Assembly: GCF_964656455.1 (NCBI RefSeq)
Contig: NC_135724.1
Span: 11,927,414-11,991,413 of the forward strand
From: Halichoerus grypus
Lineage: Eukaryota > Chordata > Mammalia > Carnivora > Phocidae
Length of the DNA stretch: 64,000 nt
Direction of reading: 5' to 3'
The translations under genes and the position numbers were made by a program. The stretch's first letter is position 1; every line of letters starts with the position of its first letter. Below are positions 1-13,786 of the stretch, in pieces. The notes beneath the pieces were generated by a model. That model did not search any database and was not told where the DNA came from. It saw nothing but the letters and a program-made list of their open reading frames with translations.

Positions 1-3000
1 CGCACATGCACCCAGACACAGCACAAAACACTGGATGTCCATTTTCAGTAGACTAGATCAATATATTTTGGGTCATTCATACAATAAAATATTATTTACT
101 AGTGAAATTTATGAAATAAGACTGTGTCACATTATAAAATCTTTTAGTGATAACAGCTATTTTAAGTCTCACACTGTAGGAGTTTAGGAGGGACAGGAAA
201 TACCTTATTCTTCCACTGAATTCATCATGTTACAAACGTAAGAGGTGATTACATACATTTATGTTGTGTGTGTGTGTGCGTCAGTGCGTGTGCGTGCGTG
301 CGTGTGTGCGTGCGTGCGCATGTACAGCAAGCACTATATTTTGGAACCACTCTTAATCAACAGTAAGAAGTTTGCTTGGTCATGAAACCTGCCAGTTAAA
401 GGTGAAAGACTCTTGACATCTCAAGTAGAATTTTGAAGAAAAAAGGAAATATTTTTCACTGTCTATTGAATCACAAGGTAAATATCCTCACATTAAAAGG
501 ACCAAAAGGAGCAGTGGAAGGTAGTGAGTGATTTTTATTCAGAGTCAGATAGAGTTTTCTATTTTATAGCATTAACAGCATTTTAATTGTTAAATAAAGT
601 AGAATGAAATAAAGCCAATATATCAGATATTAATAGCCATGAAAATCATTATTTCCACAAAAACAGTAATAGAAAACTATTAGATTATTTTTTACAAGCA
701 AATTTTGGTGCCGGATATAACTTTTTCCATTATTACAATAAATGGATTTGATGACTTAGAAGTGATAATTTAAGCAAGGTTTAAGTAATGCTCAGCAAAA
801 TCATCTGCTTTGTTATTGCTGGGGGGGAGGCAAGTGGGTGTACAAATTTCATCTGTATTCAAAATGTATGCTCTTTCACTGGTAATGTATCTTTCTCCTC
901 CAATACTGTCCAAGGATTTTACCAGCATCTTATCTTCCTTGGCTTGTCTGTGGCTGGTGTCGTTTGAAATATCATAACTTAAACTTTTGCTTTTCCATTC
1001 AGTTAAGAGCAGATGTTACTTATGATTTTGTGTATACCCTATCAAGAACAAAACAAAGCTCAGTGTCATACAGGATGATTTTGGATTCTATTGTATTCCA
1101 TTATCACCTTTCTGGTTATATTTTAATTACCCCTGTACTTCTTGGAGTAGAATGCTACACACTAAAAGTCCGTTTGAACGTTTTGATACAAGTGCTGTGT
1201 TCTTAACTGACTTTCTTTTGTAACAACATTAGAGTGAAATTTATGTTTGCTGTTGGGGAAGTCAAAAAGACTCCCAATGTTCAGATGCATAAAATGCCTT
1301 CAAAGGCTGGTGGAGGACCAAGAGCTCCGCTAAGTGCCTCGCTGGCTCCCGGCCACGCGGTGGGTGGGAGCAGGTTACTCAGCTTCTTGCAGCCCGGGCT
1401 CTGATATACATTACAGAGCGAGCATCAGAGGGGAACTATTGATCAGAGATGATTTTCTCTCAGAGAGAGATGGGCTTTCACTACCTTTTGGCCTTGTTAG
1501 TGAAACTAGTCAGTAAGAAAAATGTACATTTCATTTCAGGGTTACAGGAGAGAAGGAAAATATTCCTCATTTGGCACCATTAGGTTCTGGTGGGATGTGC
1601 TCAGAACTACCGTTTCAGTGTAATTAGTGGACCAGTTTGTGGACTCTGATGACTGGCTTAGTTTTCCCCTCCACCAAATACAGAGGTTCTATAATCAGTT
1701 TCAAATCGAAGCACTAACTTCAGTTGGCAGGACAGTTTTCTACATTTGAGAATAAACCTTACAATGGAAACTCGTGTTTAGGCTAAGCTTAGAGTTGTGG
1801 TATAAATGTAGTATACACCAAACACGGGTCTTACTCTCGAAGATCACAGTTAAATCTTGCCCTTTTTAATATAACCGCCTTGTGACAGTGGGAAAACCCT
1901 GGTCCAGAGAGTGAAAACAGCGATGCAAAGAATCATGCGTGCAGGATCTTCCCCAGAGCCCTTCACAAAGCAACTTGTAGTCCCATGTTCCATGCCCTTT
2001 CCAAACAGGGCAGTTTCCAAAAGCTAGAGCAGGTTCTCTGACTTGCTGCCTTCAAAATCCATGCAGTGAGCCTTGGAATGGACTCTCCGGGCACTACAGA
2101 CCAAAAACAGCCTTTAGAAGGCTCTTCCCTTGTATCAGTTCAATCTACTCTGTGAAACTCTGGCCAGATAAAATGCTGGATATTTCCTTGGACACAGGAG
2201 CCAAGGAAGAGCGAGCAGCAGTATTTGTGGAGAAACATACTGTCATTTCTATGGGAAATCGTATCTAAATGGAAAAAACAAAACACAACAAAAAACCCTG
2301 ACTTCTTTTTGTGTTTACCATTTCTCCTTGCACCAAGTGCACACCGCATAACACACACACACATGCACACACCCCGTTAATTAGATTAATATTTAAATTA
2401 ACATTCATATTAGTTCTAGGAAAACAACAGAAGGTATGTTGAAGAACACCTGTCTGATATTATTAATAATAAAAATAGCTCACTGAAATTCTTTCTTTTG
2501 ATATGGTCCCTATACTTCGTGTGCCACGGCGCCTCACCCTCAGCAAATGTCTCCTTTATTAAGGAGATGCAATTGAATTGCAATTAGAGATGCAATTGAA
2601 ACCAGTTAAGATGGTTAGAAGTTACAAACGACCTTTCTCTACTTACATGTATTGTCTTGTTTGAGTCTGCAGAGTGTACTCAAATTATTTGTCTTTACCG
2701 TTTTCAGAAATGTTAAGACTGCTATACTTGGAAGAGTGAGAGAAGTTATTTCTATTCTATCTATGCTGCTGACCTAATCATTTCAGAAAACACAATTTTC
2801 CTCATTAACCTCTCCATATAAGGTCTTACAAAGAAATGACAACAGGGAGATACCAAGGAATTAATTTTAAGTTTTGTGGAAGTAAAATAAATTTGATGTC
2901 ACATACACTTACAAGCAAACGGAGTCATGGTGGCACCTTTACTCCTACCCATCAATTTTCCACCCTACCCTGTAGATATTTCTGCTGGTCTGTGAGGCTA

Positions 3001-3200
3001 AGGAAAGTACATCAGTCTTGAATTCAGTCCCCAAACGGAATGCTCGTCTCTGGTGCAAACACTGCCAAACTCCCTGCAAGCTCAAGGAAACACAAGGTGA
3101 ATGCTTCATTTCTCTTATAAAATGCCACACGTGTATACATTGTGAGCAATGATGATCTTATCATTGTCCATTAGGAAAAACATAACATTAAGAGTTTAAA
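1..3200. other. repeat-poor non-coding stretch
   Basis: I see no gene or well-preserved mobile element here apart from the TG/CG microsatellite listed separately. Short openings around 964-1206 and 1334-1516 have no recognisable protein features. A GC-richer island near 1310-1410 stands out from the AT-rich surroundings but shows no promoter motif I can defend. A small repeated motif (GATGCAATTGAA) occurs twice at about 2566-2600, and a short CA run lies at 2350-2372. Confidence 0.5.
261..323. repeat. (TG)n/(CGTG)n microsatellite
   Basis: About 60 bases of strictly alternating purine-pyrimidine sequence, first TG steps and then CGTG/TGCG units. The CG-containing part is unusual because CpG is normally depleted in such tracts. 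It could adopt left-handed DNA and is likely length-variable. Confidence 0.9.
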
Positions 3201-3438
3201 GGAAATTATGGAGCTTTATTTTTTTTTTAAAAAATTTTTTATTTATTTATTTGAGAGAGAGAGAATGAGAGAGAGCAAGCACATGAGAGGGGGGAGGGTC
3301 AGAGGGAGAAGCAGACTCCCTGCCGAGCAGGGAACCCGATGCGGGACTCGATCCAGGGACTCCAGGATCATGACCTGAGCCGAAGGCAGTCGCTTAACCA
3401 ACTGAGCCACCCAGGTGCCCGGAAATTATGGAGCTTTA
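3201..3438 (-). mobile_element. CanSINE, young group, minus strand, with 18-bp target-site duplication
   Basis: A tRNA-Lys-derived carnivore SINE in reverse orientation: T-rich tail on the left (about 3219), GA-rich region, then the tRNA-like head ending in the complement of GGGCACCTGGGTGGCTCAG at 3420. The flanking duplication GGAAATTATGGAGCTTTA is perfect at 3201-3218 and 3421-3438, marking a recent insertion. The body has the ACTCCAGGATCATG variant shared with the copies at 7720, 36156, 58538 and 61662, so it belongs to the youngest group in the window. Confidence 0.95.
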
Positions 3439-3524
3439 AAAATGTGTATTTGCCAATTACAAACCAGAAGTTAAAATGGTGAATATATAAATATTAAATG
3501 TAAATAAGTATAATAAATATAAAT

Positions 3525-3713
3525 ACATAAATACTTCACCTACTACTTTACTTATATCTGAGACCAATTATTGCATCTTTAAATTTTCATTTATATGTTT
3601 ATATATGTATAAACATACAAATATTTTACCTACTACTTTACTCCTGAGACCAATTATTGGATATTTATTTATTTATTTATTTATTTTCAATGATTGGATC
3701 TTTAAATTTTCAT
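3525..3713. repeat. local tandem duplication of a ~66-bp unit, second copy expanded by an ATTT run
   Basis: Copy 1 (3525-3590) and copy 2 (3613-3713) share CCTACTACTTTACT, GAGACCAATTATTG and ATCTTTAAATTTTCAT in the same order. Copy 2 carries an extra (ATTT)n block at about 3661-3687 together with a repeated TGATTGGATC. Neither copy matches a transposon I know, so this looks like a simple segmental duplication followed by microsatellite growth. Confidence 0.75.
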
Positions 3714-4148
3714 TGTAAAAGTTGAGGCAAGTAAAAAAATAACATAAAGTAATACAAAGCAAAAATGTCTGGCTCAAGAATAAAATAAGAGTAATGTGAA
3801 TTATTTGGTAGCAATTATCATCAAAGACAAACATTTTGTTGACTTCTCTGAACATTTTTCCTCATTTCATTTTGCCTACTTATTTTTCTCTAATTCTTTC
3901 TGATTTTGTTGCCTTTTCCTCCTTATTCCTTTTACTCTATGCTTCTGTTCCTCTCTAGAAATTCAGTTTAGGTCATGGATGTCCTAATAGGCATGTAGTA
4001 AGTAAATAAGACTTCTTTTGAACAGTTTTATACAAGACTGATGGAATTGTTGGTGTTCTAGAAAATATCAAAGAAATAAACATTCTTCGTTTCAGAAGCT
4101 TTACACAGGAAATCTAGTGCAGAAAATCAAAGTACTTTTTGAAGGGTT
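3714..4148. other. no feature seen
   Basis: AT-rich sequence with pyrimidine-rich patches. No convincing gene, RNA or repeat recognised. Confidence 0.4.
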
Positions 4149-4300
4149 TGCATTAGTTACCTATTCGAAGTGACAAATTACCCTAAACTTAGCAGCTTAA
4201 AACCATAGACATTCATTATTTCACAGGCTCAGCAGTCAGAAATTCAAGAAAGCTAAGCTGGGTACTTCTTACTCAGTGTTTCATAAGATGTACTCAAGTT
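4149..4300 (-). mobile_element. MLT1-like (ERVL-MaLR) LTR end, degraded
   Basis: The text reads as the reverse complement of the 3' end of a mammalian apparent LTR retrotransposon LTR: TTAGTTACCTATT, GACAAATTACC, AACTTAGCAGCTTAAAA, TTATTTCACAG. It stops where an antisense L1 sequence begins at about 4300. It is an old and heavily diverged non-coding fragment. The family name is from memory of the consensus. Confidence 0.6.
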
Positions 4301-5350
4301 GTGGCCTTGGCATATATGACCTTTATTATGTTGGGGGTGCATTCCCACTGTACCTGTTTTGTTGAGAGATTTTATCATAAATGAATGTTGCATTCTGTCG
4401 GATGCTTTTTTTGCATCTTTTGAGATAATCCTAGGATTTTTATCATTCATTTTGTTATTGTGGTGTATCACATTGACTGATTTGTGGATGTTGAACCATC
4501 CTCACATTCCTGGATAAATCCCGTTTGATCGTTGTAAACGATACTTTTAAGGTATTGTTGAATTTAGTTTGCTAATATTTTCTTGAGGATTTTTGCATCT
4601 AAGTTCATCAGGGATATTTGGGCCCCCAATTTTCTTTTCTTGTGGCATCCTTGTCTAGTTTTGGTATCAGGGTTATGCTGGCATCATAAAATGGGTTTAC
4701 AAGAATTCCTTCTATTTTTTGGAAAAATTTGAGAAGGATAAGTATTAATTTTTCTAAATGTTTGGTAGAATTCAACAGTAGAGCTTTCACCTGGACTTTT
4801 GTTTATTGGGAGGTTTTGAATTACTGATTCAATCTCCCTACTAGTAATTGCTCTGTTCAGATTTCTTATTTCTTCATGATTCTAGGAATTGATACATTTT
4901 TTCTAAGTTGTCCAATTTGTTGGCCTATCAGTGTTCTTAGTAATCTCTTATTATCCTTTACATTTCTGTGGTATCAGTTGTAATATCTCCTTTTTCATTT
5001 CTGATTTAATTTATTGAGCTCTCTCTTTTTTTTTCTTGGTGAGCCTAGCTAAGGGCTTGTCAATTCTGTTTATCTCTTCAAAGAAACAGCTCTTAGTTTC
5101 ATTGATCTTTTCTATTGTCTTTTTAGTATCTATTTCATTTATTTCTGCTTTAATCTTTGTTATTTCCTTCCTTCTACTAACTTTGGGCTTCATTTGTTCT
5201 TATTTTAGTTCTTTCAGGTATAAAGTTAGGTTGTTTATTTGAGACTCTTTTTTCTTGAGGTAGGCATTTCTGAGTATGAACTTCTTTCTTAGAATCTCTT
5301 TTTCTACATCCCATAAATTTTGATATGTTATATTTCCACTTTTAGTCATT
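4301..5350 (-). mobile_element. L1 LINE fragment, ORF2 reverse-transcriptase region, antisense and broken
   Basis: On the minus strand three broken reading frames (4253-4471, 4608-4790, 5011-5193) give peptides typical of L1 ORF2: a stretch with [20 protein letters not shown] in the reverse-transcriptase domain, and further upstream FYDASITLIPK. The frames are interrupted by stops and frameshifts, so this is a dead copy lacking both its 5' and 3' ends. It sits against the MLT1-like piece on its left. Its age appears older than the CanSINEs around it. Confidence 0.85.
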
Positions 5351-5547
5351 TTAAATCAAATAGAGTTACACCTTTTTCCCCAAAACACTTAATTTTAGGG
5401 GATCCCAGGCAATCTGCCTAATGGAATGTTTCTTATTCTATATTTATATATTGTTTCCACATTGTATTTAGTGTTTCCACAGTGTCTATATGCTCTGTAT
5501 TTCTGTAAATTGGAAATTAAATCTAGAGCTTTGGTTAGTTAGCATAT

Positions 5548-5574
5548 ACTACATCATTAGTTTTTGATGTAGTG
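5548..5574. repeat. short hairpin identical to a piece of carnivore L1 3' ends
   Basis: ACTACATCA at 5548-5556 pairs perfectly with TGATGTAGT at 5565-5573 around an 8-base loop. The 24 bases from 5551 to 5574 are identical to 27070-27093, which lie inside an L1 3' end. No further L1 sequence surrounds this copy. Confidence 0.6.
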
Positions 5575-5632
5575 GTCACCTTTCAATTAAACATTTTTGC
5601 AAGAACACTTCATATATTGTATAATATATACA

Positions 5633-5651
5633 GATAGATATTTAGATATAG

Positions 5652-5695
<44 letters not shown>

Positions 5696-5709
5696 GATAG
5701 ATAGATAGT
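5633..5709. repeat. (GATA)n microsatellite
   Basis: About 12 near-perfect GATA/TAGA units, with an imperfect start (AGATATTTAGATATAGAGATA) and one interruption (GATGATAG) near 5695. Confidence 0.95.
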
Positions 5710-7079
<1,370 letters not shown>

Positions 7080-7082
7080 TAA

Positions 7083-7289
<207 letters not shown>

Positions 7290-7703
7290 TAAGGAAGACC
7301 AGCTCCATAGACTCCGTGATGGATGTTTGTTTAAATGGGTCCACCCCTCCCTCTCCAAGAAGGCAGTACCAAGCCTGTACTCCTGCTCTGCAAACCTTGC
7401 ATGCGCCCCCCTGAGCGGCTAGGCCCACAGGGCCACAGACATAGTTCGAATTTGTTCTTTAGGCTGGAGGCACCAAGCCCCATTTTCTTGGTGTGATCTT
7501 CTAGATGCCCCCTCCTCCTTTCACAAAGATTGGCTCTGATGGTTTTTCTATATAAATATATATATATATGTATGTATAATAAAATATAATGACATTTTTA
7601 TACAGCAGATGTAAAAATTCAGATTATTTTGAAAGGCAAAATTTATATGCACATATGTATACTTTTTTCTATATATCACCTTCCTAAAAGAGACTGCTTA
7701 AGT

Positions 7704-7938
7704 CCATTTGTTTTTTCTTTTTTTTTTTTTTTTTAAAGATTTTATTTATTCATTTATTTGAGAGAGTGAGAGAGAGAGAGCACATGAGAGGGGGGAAGGT
7801 CAGAGGGAGAAGCAGACTCCCCGCCGAGCAGGGAGCCCGATGCGGGACTCGATCCAGGGACTCCAGGATCATGACCTGAGCCGAAGGCAGTCGCTTAACC
7901 AACTGAGCCACCCAGGCGCCCACCATTTGTTTTTTCTT
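7704..7938 (-). mobile_element. CanSINE, young group, inserted in the MSX2 retrocopy 3' UTR
   Basis: A minus-strand SINE occupies 7720-7922, flanked by a perfect 16-bp duplication CCATTTGTTTTTTCTT at 7704-7719 and 7923-7938. It carries the ACTCCAGGATCATG body and the complement of GGCGCCTGGGTGGCTCAG. The retrocopy 3' UTR resumes on both sides (GTCCATTTG before, AGGAGAGACCAATTATTTGC after), so the SINE arrived after the MSX2 copy. Confidence 0.96.
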
Positions 7939-8809
7939 ATAGGAGAGACCAATTATTTGCTAAAATTGCTGACATTTCGTGATTTTGATGGGATGATTGA
8001 CTTTTGCTTATGGAAAACAAAGGTTAGAATTAGGCACGATGCATAGGAAGTAGATATGGAGAGATTCCTCAAAATGACGAGGACACATCGTGTTTTTGCA
8101 TTTTTACATGCATTTAAAACTCATTAGATACTACCATATTTGGCCTTATATTTTTCCCTCTGTCCACATTGTTACAGATTGTTAAAGTTTTAATTTCTTT
8201 TTTTTTTTTTTTTTTTGGTAAGATCAATAAAGGGGGGATGGGAAGAATCCTGAGAATGCCTTGGGGTAAGGTGGGACTTGGAAGTACTTCCTAATTCCTC
8301 TCAAGGCTGTTGCTTAACTCCATTTCAGACAACTGGAGAGTAAAAAGTTAAAGCATGTCAGGGGAATTGATGGTTTCTGTGAAATACTAGATACAAGTCA
8401 GTCCTCACACATTGCAAAGGTGATTGGGGGGCGGGGAGTGTAATTAATTCTCTGCTTAAAAAATATATATATATACTGTAACCATTACCTATATGCTAAA
8501 TATTCTTGAACAATGAATAGATCCAGAAAGAAAAAAAAAACATGCTTTCTCTGTGTGTGTACCTATCATATGTGCTAAACTTACTAGAAAAATTTATATA
8601 CTTTTTAACATGCTGCAGGCAGAGGGTAAAGCCATGTTTTGACTTGCTAAAAATGGTGTTGTCAAACAGCCCATTTAGCTCCCTGGTACTTCATCTTTCT
8701 CTCCATCTTTCCCCCCACCACCACCCAGTATACTTTTATCCCTTTGAAAGGGTGCCTTGTATAATTTTATATATTTTATTGAAGAGTTATTTCTTATCTC
8801 TTATTCTGA

Positions 8810-8820
8810 ATTAAATTAAA
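8810..8820 (+). promoter_or_regulatory. inherited polyadenylation signal of the retrocopy
   Basis: Two overlapping ATTAAA hexamers (8810-8815 and 8815-8820) lie 18-28 bases before the poly(A) tract that begins at 8839. This spacing fits the cleavage site of the parent transcript. Confidence 0.7.
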
Positions 8821-8851
8821 CGTTTGTTTTATTGCAGTAAAAAAAAAAAAA

Positions 8852-8864
8852 AGAATTCTTATAT
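8852..8864 (+). repeat. right target-site duplication of the MSX2 retrocopy
   Basis: AGAATTCTTATAT, identical to 6481-6493, directly after the poly(A) run. Confidence 0.95.
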
Positions 8865-11800
8865 CAGGAGTAACTGAACACCTCTGATTAGGAGTCACGA
8901 GCCAGGAGGGGTGGGAATTAAATAAGAAGTCCAGGGTGTCTCACTTTCTTCCACAAGTCCAGATGGGCCTCAGAAAAGTAAGAACGTAACTGTGGGTGAA
9001 GTGTCATAAATTAAAGGAACCTCTTACTCTCTTTCTTGAGTCTTAGGGTCCCTCTTCCCTGTGCACCTGCTCTATGACATCCTCTTACTTTAGACATATT
9101 TTTCTCTGTGGGTCAGGTAAAACAAATTTAATGTATTATGAGAGTTTTCTCTATGCCCCGCTCCTCATGTCCAGCTCCAACCCACGAAGACAGATACGCT
9201 TCTTCCAAACTTGTAGCTTACAGAGCTTTCCTTGTGTTTATTGAAACAAGGAAGAAAAAAGATTTGATAAAGTCTTGAGAATTAGAGCATTTTATATGAA
9301 TGATGCTGCATAGGGAAGAATTAATAATGGAGCTACAGCCATGTGGCACAGAATCATCTTGGAAAATGATGGAGGGAGAGGGAGGATTGATTTGTAGCTA
9401 CAGACATGATCAGTGTCACTTTGGGAAGAGAGTGTGGAAATGAGGTGATTAGAAAGTCTCTAAATTTCTTACGTAGTAAAATCCTTTTCCCCACCAGGCA
9501 CCCACAAGGACGTGTATTAAAGTATTACATTGGTTTTCTTTGCTTTGGGGATTGGATTTGTATTATTTTTATTTTAGAGTGACACTATGCTGAGTCTAGT
9601 CCCAATTTGGCCTTGTTTATATCCAGGAAATAGTCGCTTCCCTCTGCAAATGACAAAAAAACAGCTACGTCTTCTCCCAGTTTAATCATCCAAAAACTTA
9701 ATAACAAAAGTCATTTTTTGTAGTCCCTATTCCTAAGAAAGACTATTGTTTGGCCCATTTTTGTTAGTTCACTCTTCTTAGCATCATTACCTGTTATATT
9801 GGTGTTGGGGAACTGTGAGTAAGGTGCAGAAAAAGGAGGGAGAAATATTTACTAGTATGATATTACTAAAAGGGCTTACTTATTTGGGTGGGTGGGAGCC
9901 CAGTTCTTAAAGATCTTCTATGATGCCCCTACAACTTACTATTTTTTCAGCTCTGTCATATTGTTTGCTTAGATAGTATTTCCCATCACTTTCTCAGAAT
10001 TCTTTATTATCTGCAAAACAAATGCTGGAAATGATTAGATTTCAACCTTGTGGATGTTTTTCCATATAATACTTGATAATCTTTCTTTCTACTTCTTTTT
10101 ACTTCTAGTTGTTTCTTATTCAATTACACCACACTGCCCAGATATTAAAGTATCATTTTCATTTTCCTTTAGTCAGTACTCATTTCAAAACCCTTAATGA
10201 TTCTCTGCCCATTACCATAAAATCATCAAGATTTGTCAGTGAAGTCCTGGCCTAATTAGACCAGACTAAACCCTCACTCTGGGCTAGATTCATCCTATGC
10301 CCCAGACACATTGTATTTCATGTTTTATAGTTTCCAGCTCAACCTCACAGTTTTCGAAGATTTCTACATACAAAAAATGAAACTAAAGTGGTTTTTTTTT
10401 GTTTTTTTGTTTTTAACTAAAAAAGACCTCCAAGTAATCTAAGCCAGCCTCTTTCATTTTTCCTACAAAGAAACATTAAACCACAGTGTTTAATTGGCTA
10501 CCCTAAGATCCCATGGGATGAGAATATAAGTTTTCTGATTCTCAAGTAACCACATCACAAGCAGCACCAGTAACCCTTGTCTCCTCTTTTTGTTCTCAGC
10601 TCATGTTAGGCAGCTCATCTATTTATAACTTATGGGGGGAAAAAGACAAGGTAAAATTAAGTCAGAACAACTGCATGGATTCTTGATTTCATATTATGTT
10701 TAGATGACAGATAACAAGAAAAGCAGGCTATGTCTCAAATCCCATCTGCCCTTGTGGCACAGAAGAAGACCTCGCTGAAAAGTGAGGATTTTGATATCAT
10801 ACAAGACCAGAGTTGAAAAGAATGAGGTAAAAGTGTTCATAGAATAAGAACCAAAATGTCCACACCAGCAAAGAAGCAACAAAGTGTTACAAAGCATAAA
10901 AATATCAAAATATAACATTAATTAACAAATTAAATGATCTTAACCAAAATCCTTTAAAGATTCCACAAAATGCTAATAAACTTGGACAAAATAGACACAA
11001 TAATTGGGACATCCACCAATGACATAAACATCTTGCTTATTCAAAGCAGTGTAAAAAGTTTTAAGGAATAAATGATGTAGCCTATACCAAGTGAATGGGC
11101 AAATTAAGCCCAACATTCTGAAAATGCCAGATAAAAGGGTTTTGGCTATGTTGTTAAAATTATACAGCATGCAGCACAAGGGAAAACATCACCTACTAGA
11201 TTTAGTGTTCATTAGGGGCTATGTAGAAGCAGGTACTCATGAGAGATCATCCTTTCAGAGAATTGTTTTTATTCATTGTATCAAGAACGGATAACTCATA
11301 TGAGAGAGTGAGAAGAAGTTAGACCAAAGAGGAAGTTTGGGTAAAGATTATAAATTACTTGTCTATCAGGTTATTGTATCTTAATTCTTAATTAGACGCT
11401 GGCAAGATACTTAGTTCCACTGAGCCTCCGTTCATTAGTATATAAAATAGAAAAAAAATCAGACATGGTTTTCAGAGTTTAAGGATAAGTTTAGGTATAA
11501 TATGTATAAGAATGGACTCATATTATGTGGCATAAATAATAATAAGTATTATTTGTAAAAAATATAGGACCACAAAAACTTTTTCATTGATTTTAGTAGT
11601 AAATTTAGTATTTTTAAGAATTCCATTTTTGTTGAATATGGTAGAGAAAAAGTATTCTCTCTCCTATGGTACACAAAATGACCCCCCAAAATTCAAGTTT
11701 TCAAGAAGAAAAATATCAGTTCATCACAATCCTGACCAGAGTCTATGGAGAATAACAGTCAAATACAATACAACTTTGGCCAAATTGAAAGAAATCCCTG

Positions 11801-12224
11801 AAAGGCAAGACAATCCTCTTCAAATCTGTAAGAAGATACAAATTAGGTACTGGAGCTCTAACTGATTAAACTAATAGTTCTTTACTTAAAATGGGGGAGT
11901 TCAAAGTCCAAGTTGGTCATGAGACTTCAACTGAAATCTATTACACACCAAAGAGTGGCAGGCAAGATAAAATTTAAAAAGAAGGTGAGTGGTCATACAC
12001 TCTTTACAATAAGCACTAGACAAATTTCTAGATAAAAAGAGAAGGAGCAAGAAAAACCTCAGATAGGCAGAAGCCATCCAAGGTTAGGTTACATAATATA
12101 ATTAATAATAATAATTTACTACAAGAAAAATCCACTAGACAAAGGATTTCTCTGTGTGCCTTCTGTGCTCTGTGGATGGAAGGGACACATGGATTACAGG
12201 GGTGACATGCCCCCAAGAAAGAGG
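8865..12224. other. repeat-poor non-coding stretch
   Basis: I recognise no gene here. There is a T/GT-rich patch at about 10390-10414. An open stretch at 11587-11865 codes for lysine-rich text with no known motif. Some of this may be ancient transposon sequence too diverged for me to name. Confidence 0.4.
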
Positions 12225-13430
12225 TCAAAGATTTCCTGGATATGATACCAAAAGCACAGGCAACAAAAGTAAAAATACACAAGTGGAATTGCATCAAACT
12301 AAAAAGCTTCTGCACAACAAAGGAAACAATCAACAAAATGAAAAGGCAACCTACACAATGGGAAAAAAAAAATTTGCAAACCACATATCCAACAAGTGGA
12401 TAACATTCAAAATACATAATACTACAACTCAGTGGCAAAAAACCAAATAACTTGATTAAAAAAAAAATGGGCAAAGGACCTGAATAGATATTTTCCAGTA
12501 TATAAGGGGCCAACTGGTATATTTAAAGGCGCACAACATCACCAATCATCAGGGAAATGCAAATCAAAACCACAATGAGCTATCACTCAAATCTTGTAGG
12601 ACGGCTATTATCAAAAAGGCAAGAGATAAATGTGGTGAGCGTTTGAAGAAAAAGGAACCCTTGTGCACTCTTAGTGGAAATGTAAGTTGGTGCAGCCATT
12701 ATGGAAAACAATATGGAGTTAACTAAAATAAATAAATGAATAAAAATAGAGCTACCATATGATTCAGCAATCCCAATTTTAGTTATATATCCAAAGGAAA
12801 TGAAATTCTAATCGAAGAGATAGCTGCACCCTCATGTTCATTAAAGCATTATTCACAATTGCTAAGATACAGAAATAACTGAAATGCCCATAGACAGATG
12901 AATGGATAAAGAAGATGCGGTATATACATTCAATTATTCAGCAGTGAGAAAGAAGGAAATCCTGCCATTTATGAAAACATGGATGAAACAGGAGGACAAT
13001 AAGCTAAGTGAAATAAAGCAGACAGAGGAAGAAAAATACCATGTAATCTTGCTTGAATCTAAAAAAGTCTAGTTCACAGAAATGGAGAATAGAATGATGG
13101 TTGCCAGGGTCTGGGGGCTGGAGGAAGTGGGGAGATGTATGTCAAAGAGTAAAAACTTGCAGTTATAAGATGAATAAGCTCTGAGGATCGAATGTACATC
13201 CTGGTGATTCTAGTTAATAATACCATATTTCATACTTGAAATTTGTTAAGATAGTAGATCTTGAATGTTCTCACCACACACACATACACACACACACACA
13301 CACACACAAACTGGTAACTATGTGAGGTGTGTCTTTGCTAATTTGTTTGTGAGAATCATTTCACGATGTATATCAAATCATCACATTGTACACCTTAAAT
13401 ATATATAAATTTTATTTGCCAAAGATATCT
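12225..13430 (+). mobile_element. L1 LINE fragment, end of ORF2 plus 3' UTR, sense orientation
   Basis: The text follows the L1 ORF2 C-terminal region: ACCAAAAGCACAGGCAACAA, CATCAAACTAAAAAGCTTCT, GGGCAAAGGACCTGAATAGA, AATGCAAATCAAAACCACAA, then the 3' region with ATGATTCAGCAATCCCA. It has many stops, for example in the TATTTTCCAG area, and an A-rich insertion near 12360. It is an old 5'-truncated copy. A CA microsatellite at 13273-13310 lies in its 3' UTR. Confidence 0.88.
13273..13310. repeat. (CA)n microsatellite
   Basis: About 17 CA units with one AT interruption, inside the 3' UTR of the L1 fragment. Confidence 0.95.
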
Positions 13431-13786
13431 CAGTAAGCTAATAAAAACATCCTATTAGGAAACATAGTGGCCTAGCAATGATTGGCAAAGGAGCATCTCG
13501 CTTCCCGCACGTGCAGGCCCAAGAATAGTGGCGATTCTAGTATTCGGGTATCATCAATGTGCTTCTGAGGATGTCACATAATGTTTTATTACTCCTGTAC
13601 TTGCCTTTTGATTATAAATTACTATTAGTGTATTTCATACCAATGAAACATATGTGTGTTAGTTGTGGGTCATTAGTTACGCTTACAGCAATGTATTTTA
13701 CATCAACTATACTTATGGACCCAAATTACTTAAACTTTGACATACAAGTTCAAGCCAGTTCAAATGTGAGTAATCTATATTTCATT
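13431..13786. other. no feature seen
   Basis: Contains an opening at 13559-13795 that codes for hydrophobic text with no recognised domain. I take it as chance. Confidence 0.35.

Noticed and set aside
12028..12513. 161-codon minus-strand opening
   Set aside because: It is mostly antisense to L1 ORF2; the hydrophobic text is the reverse reading of the A-rich L1 strand.
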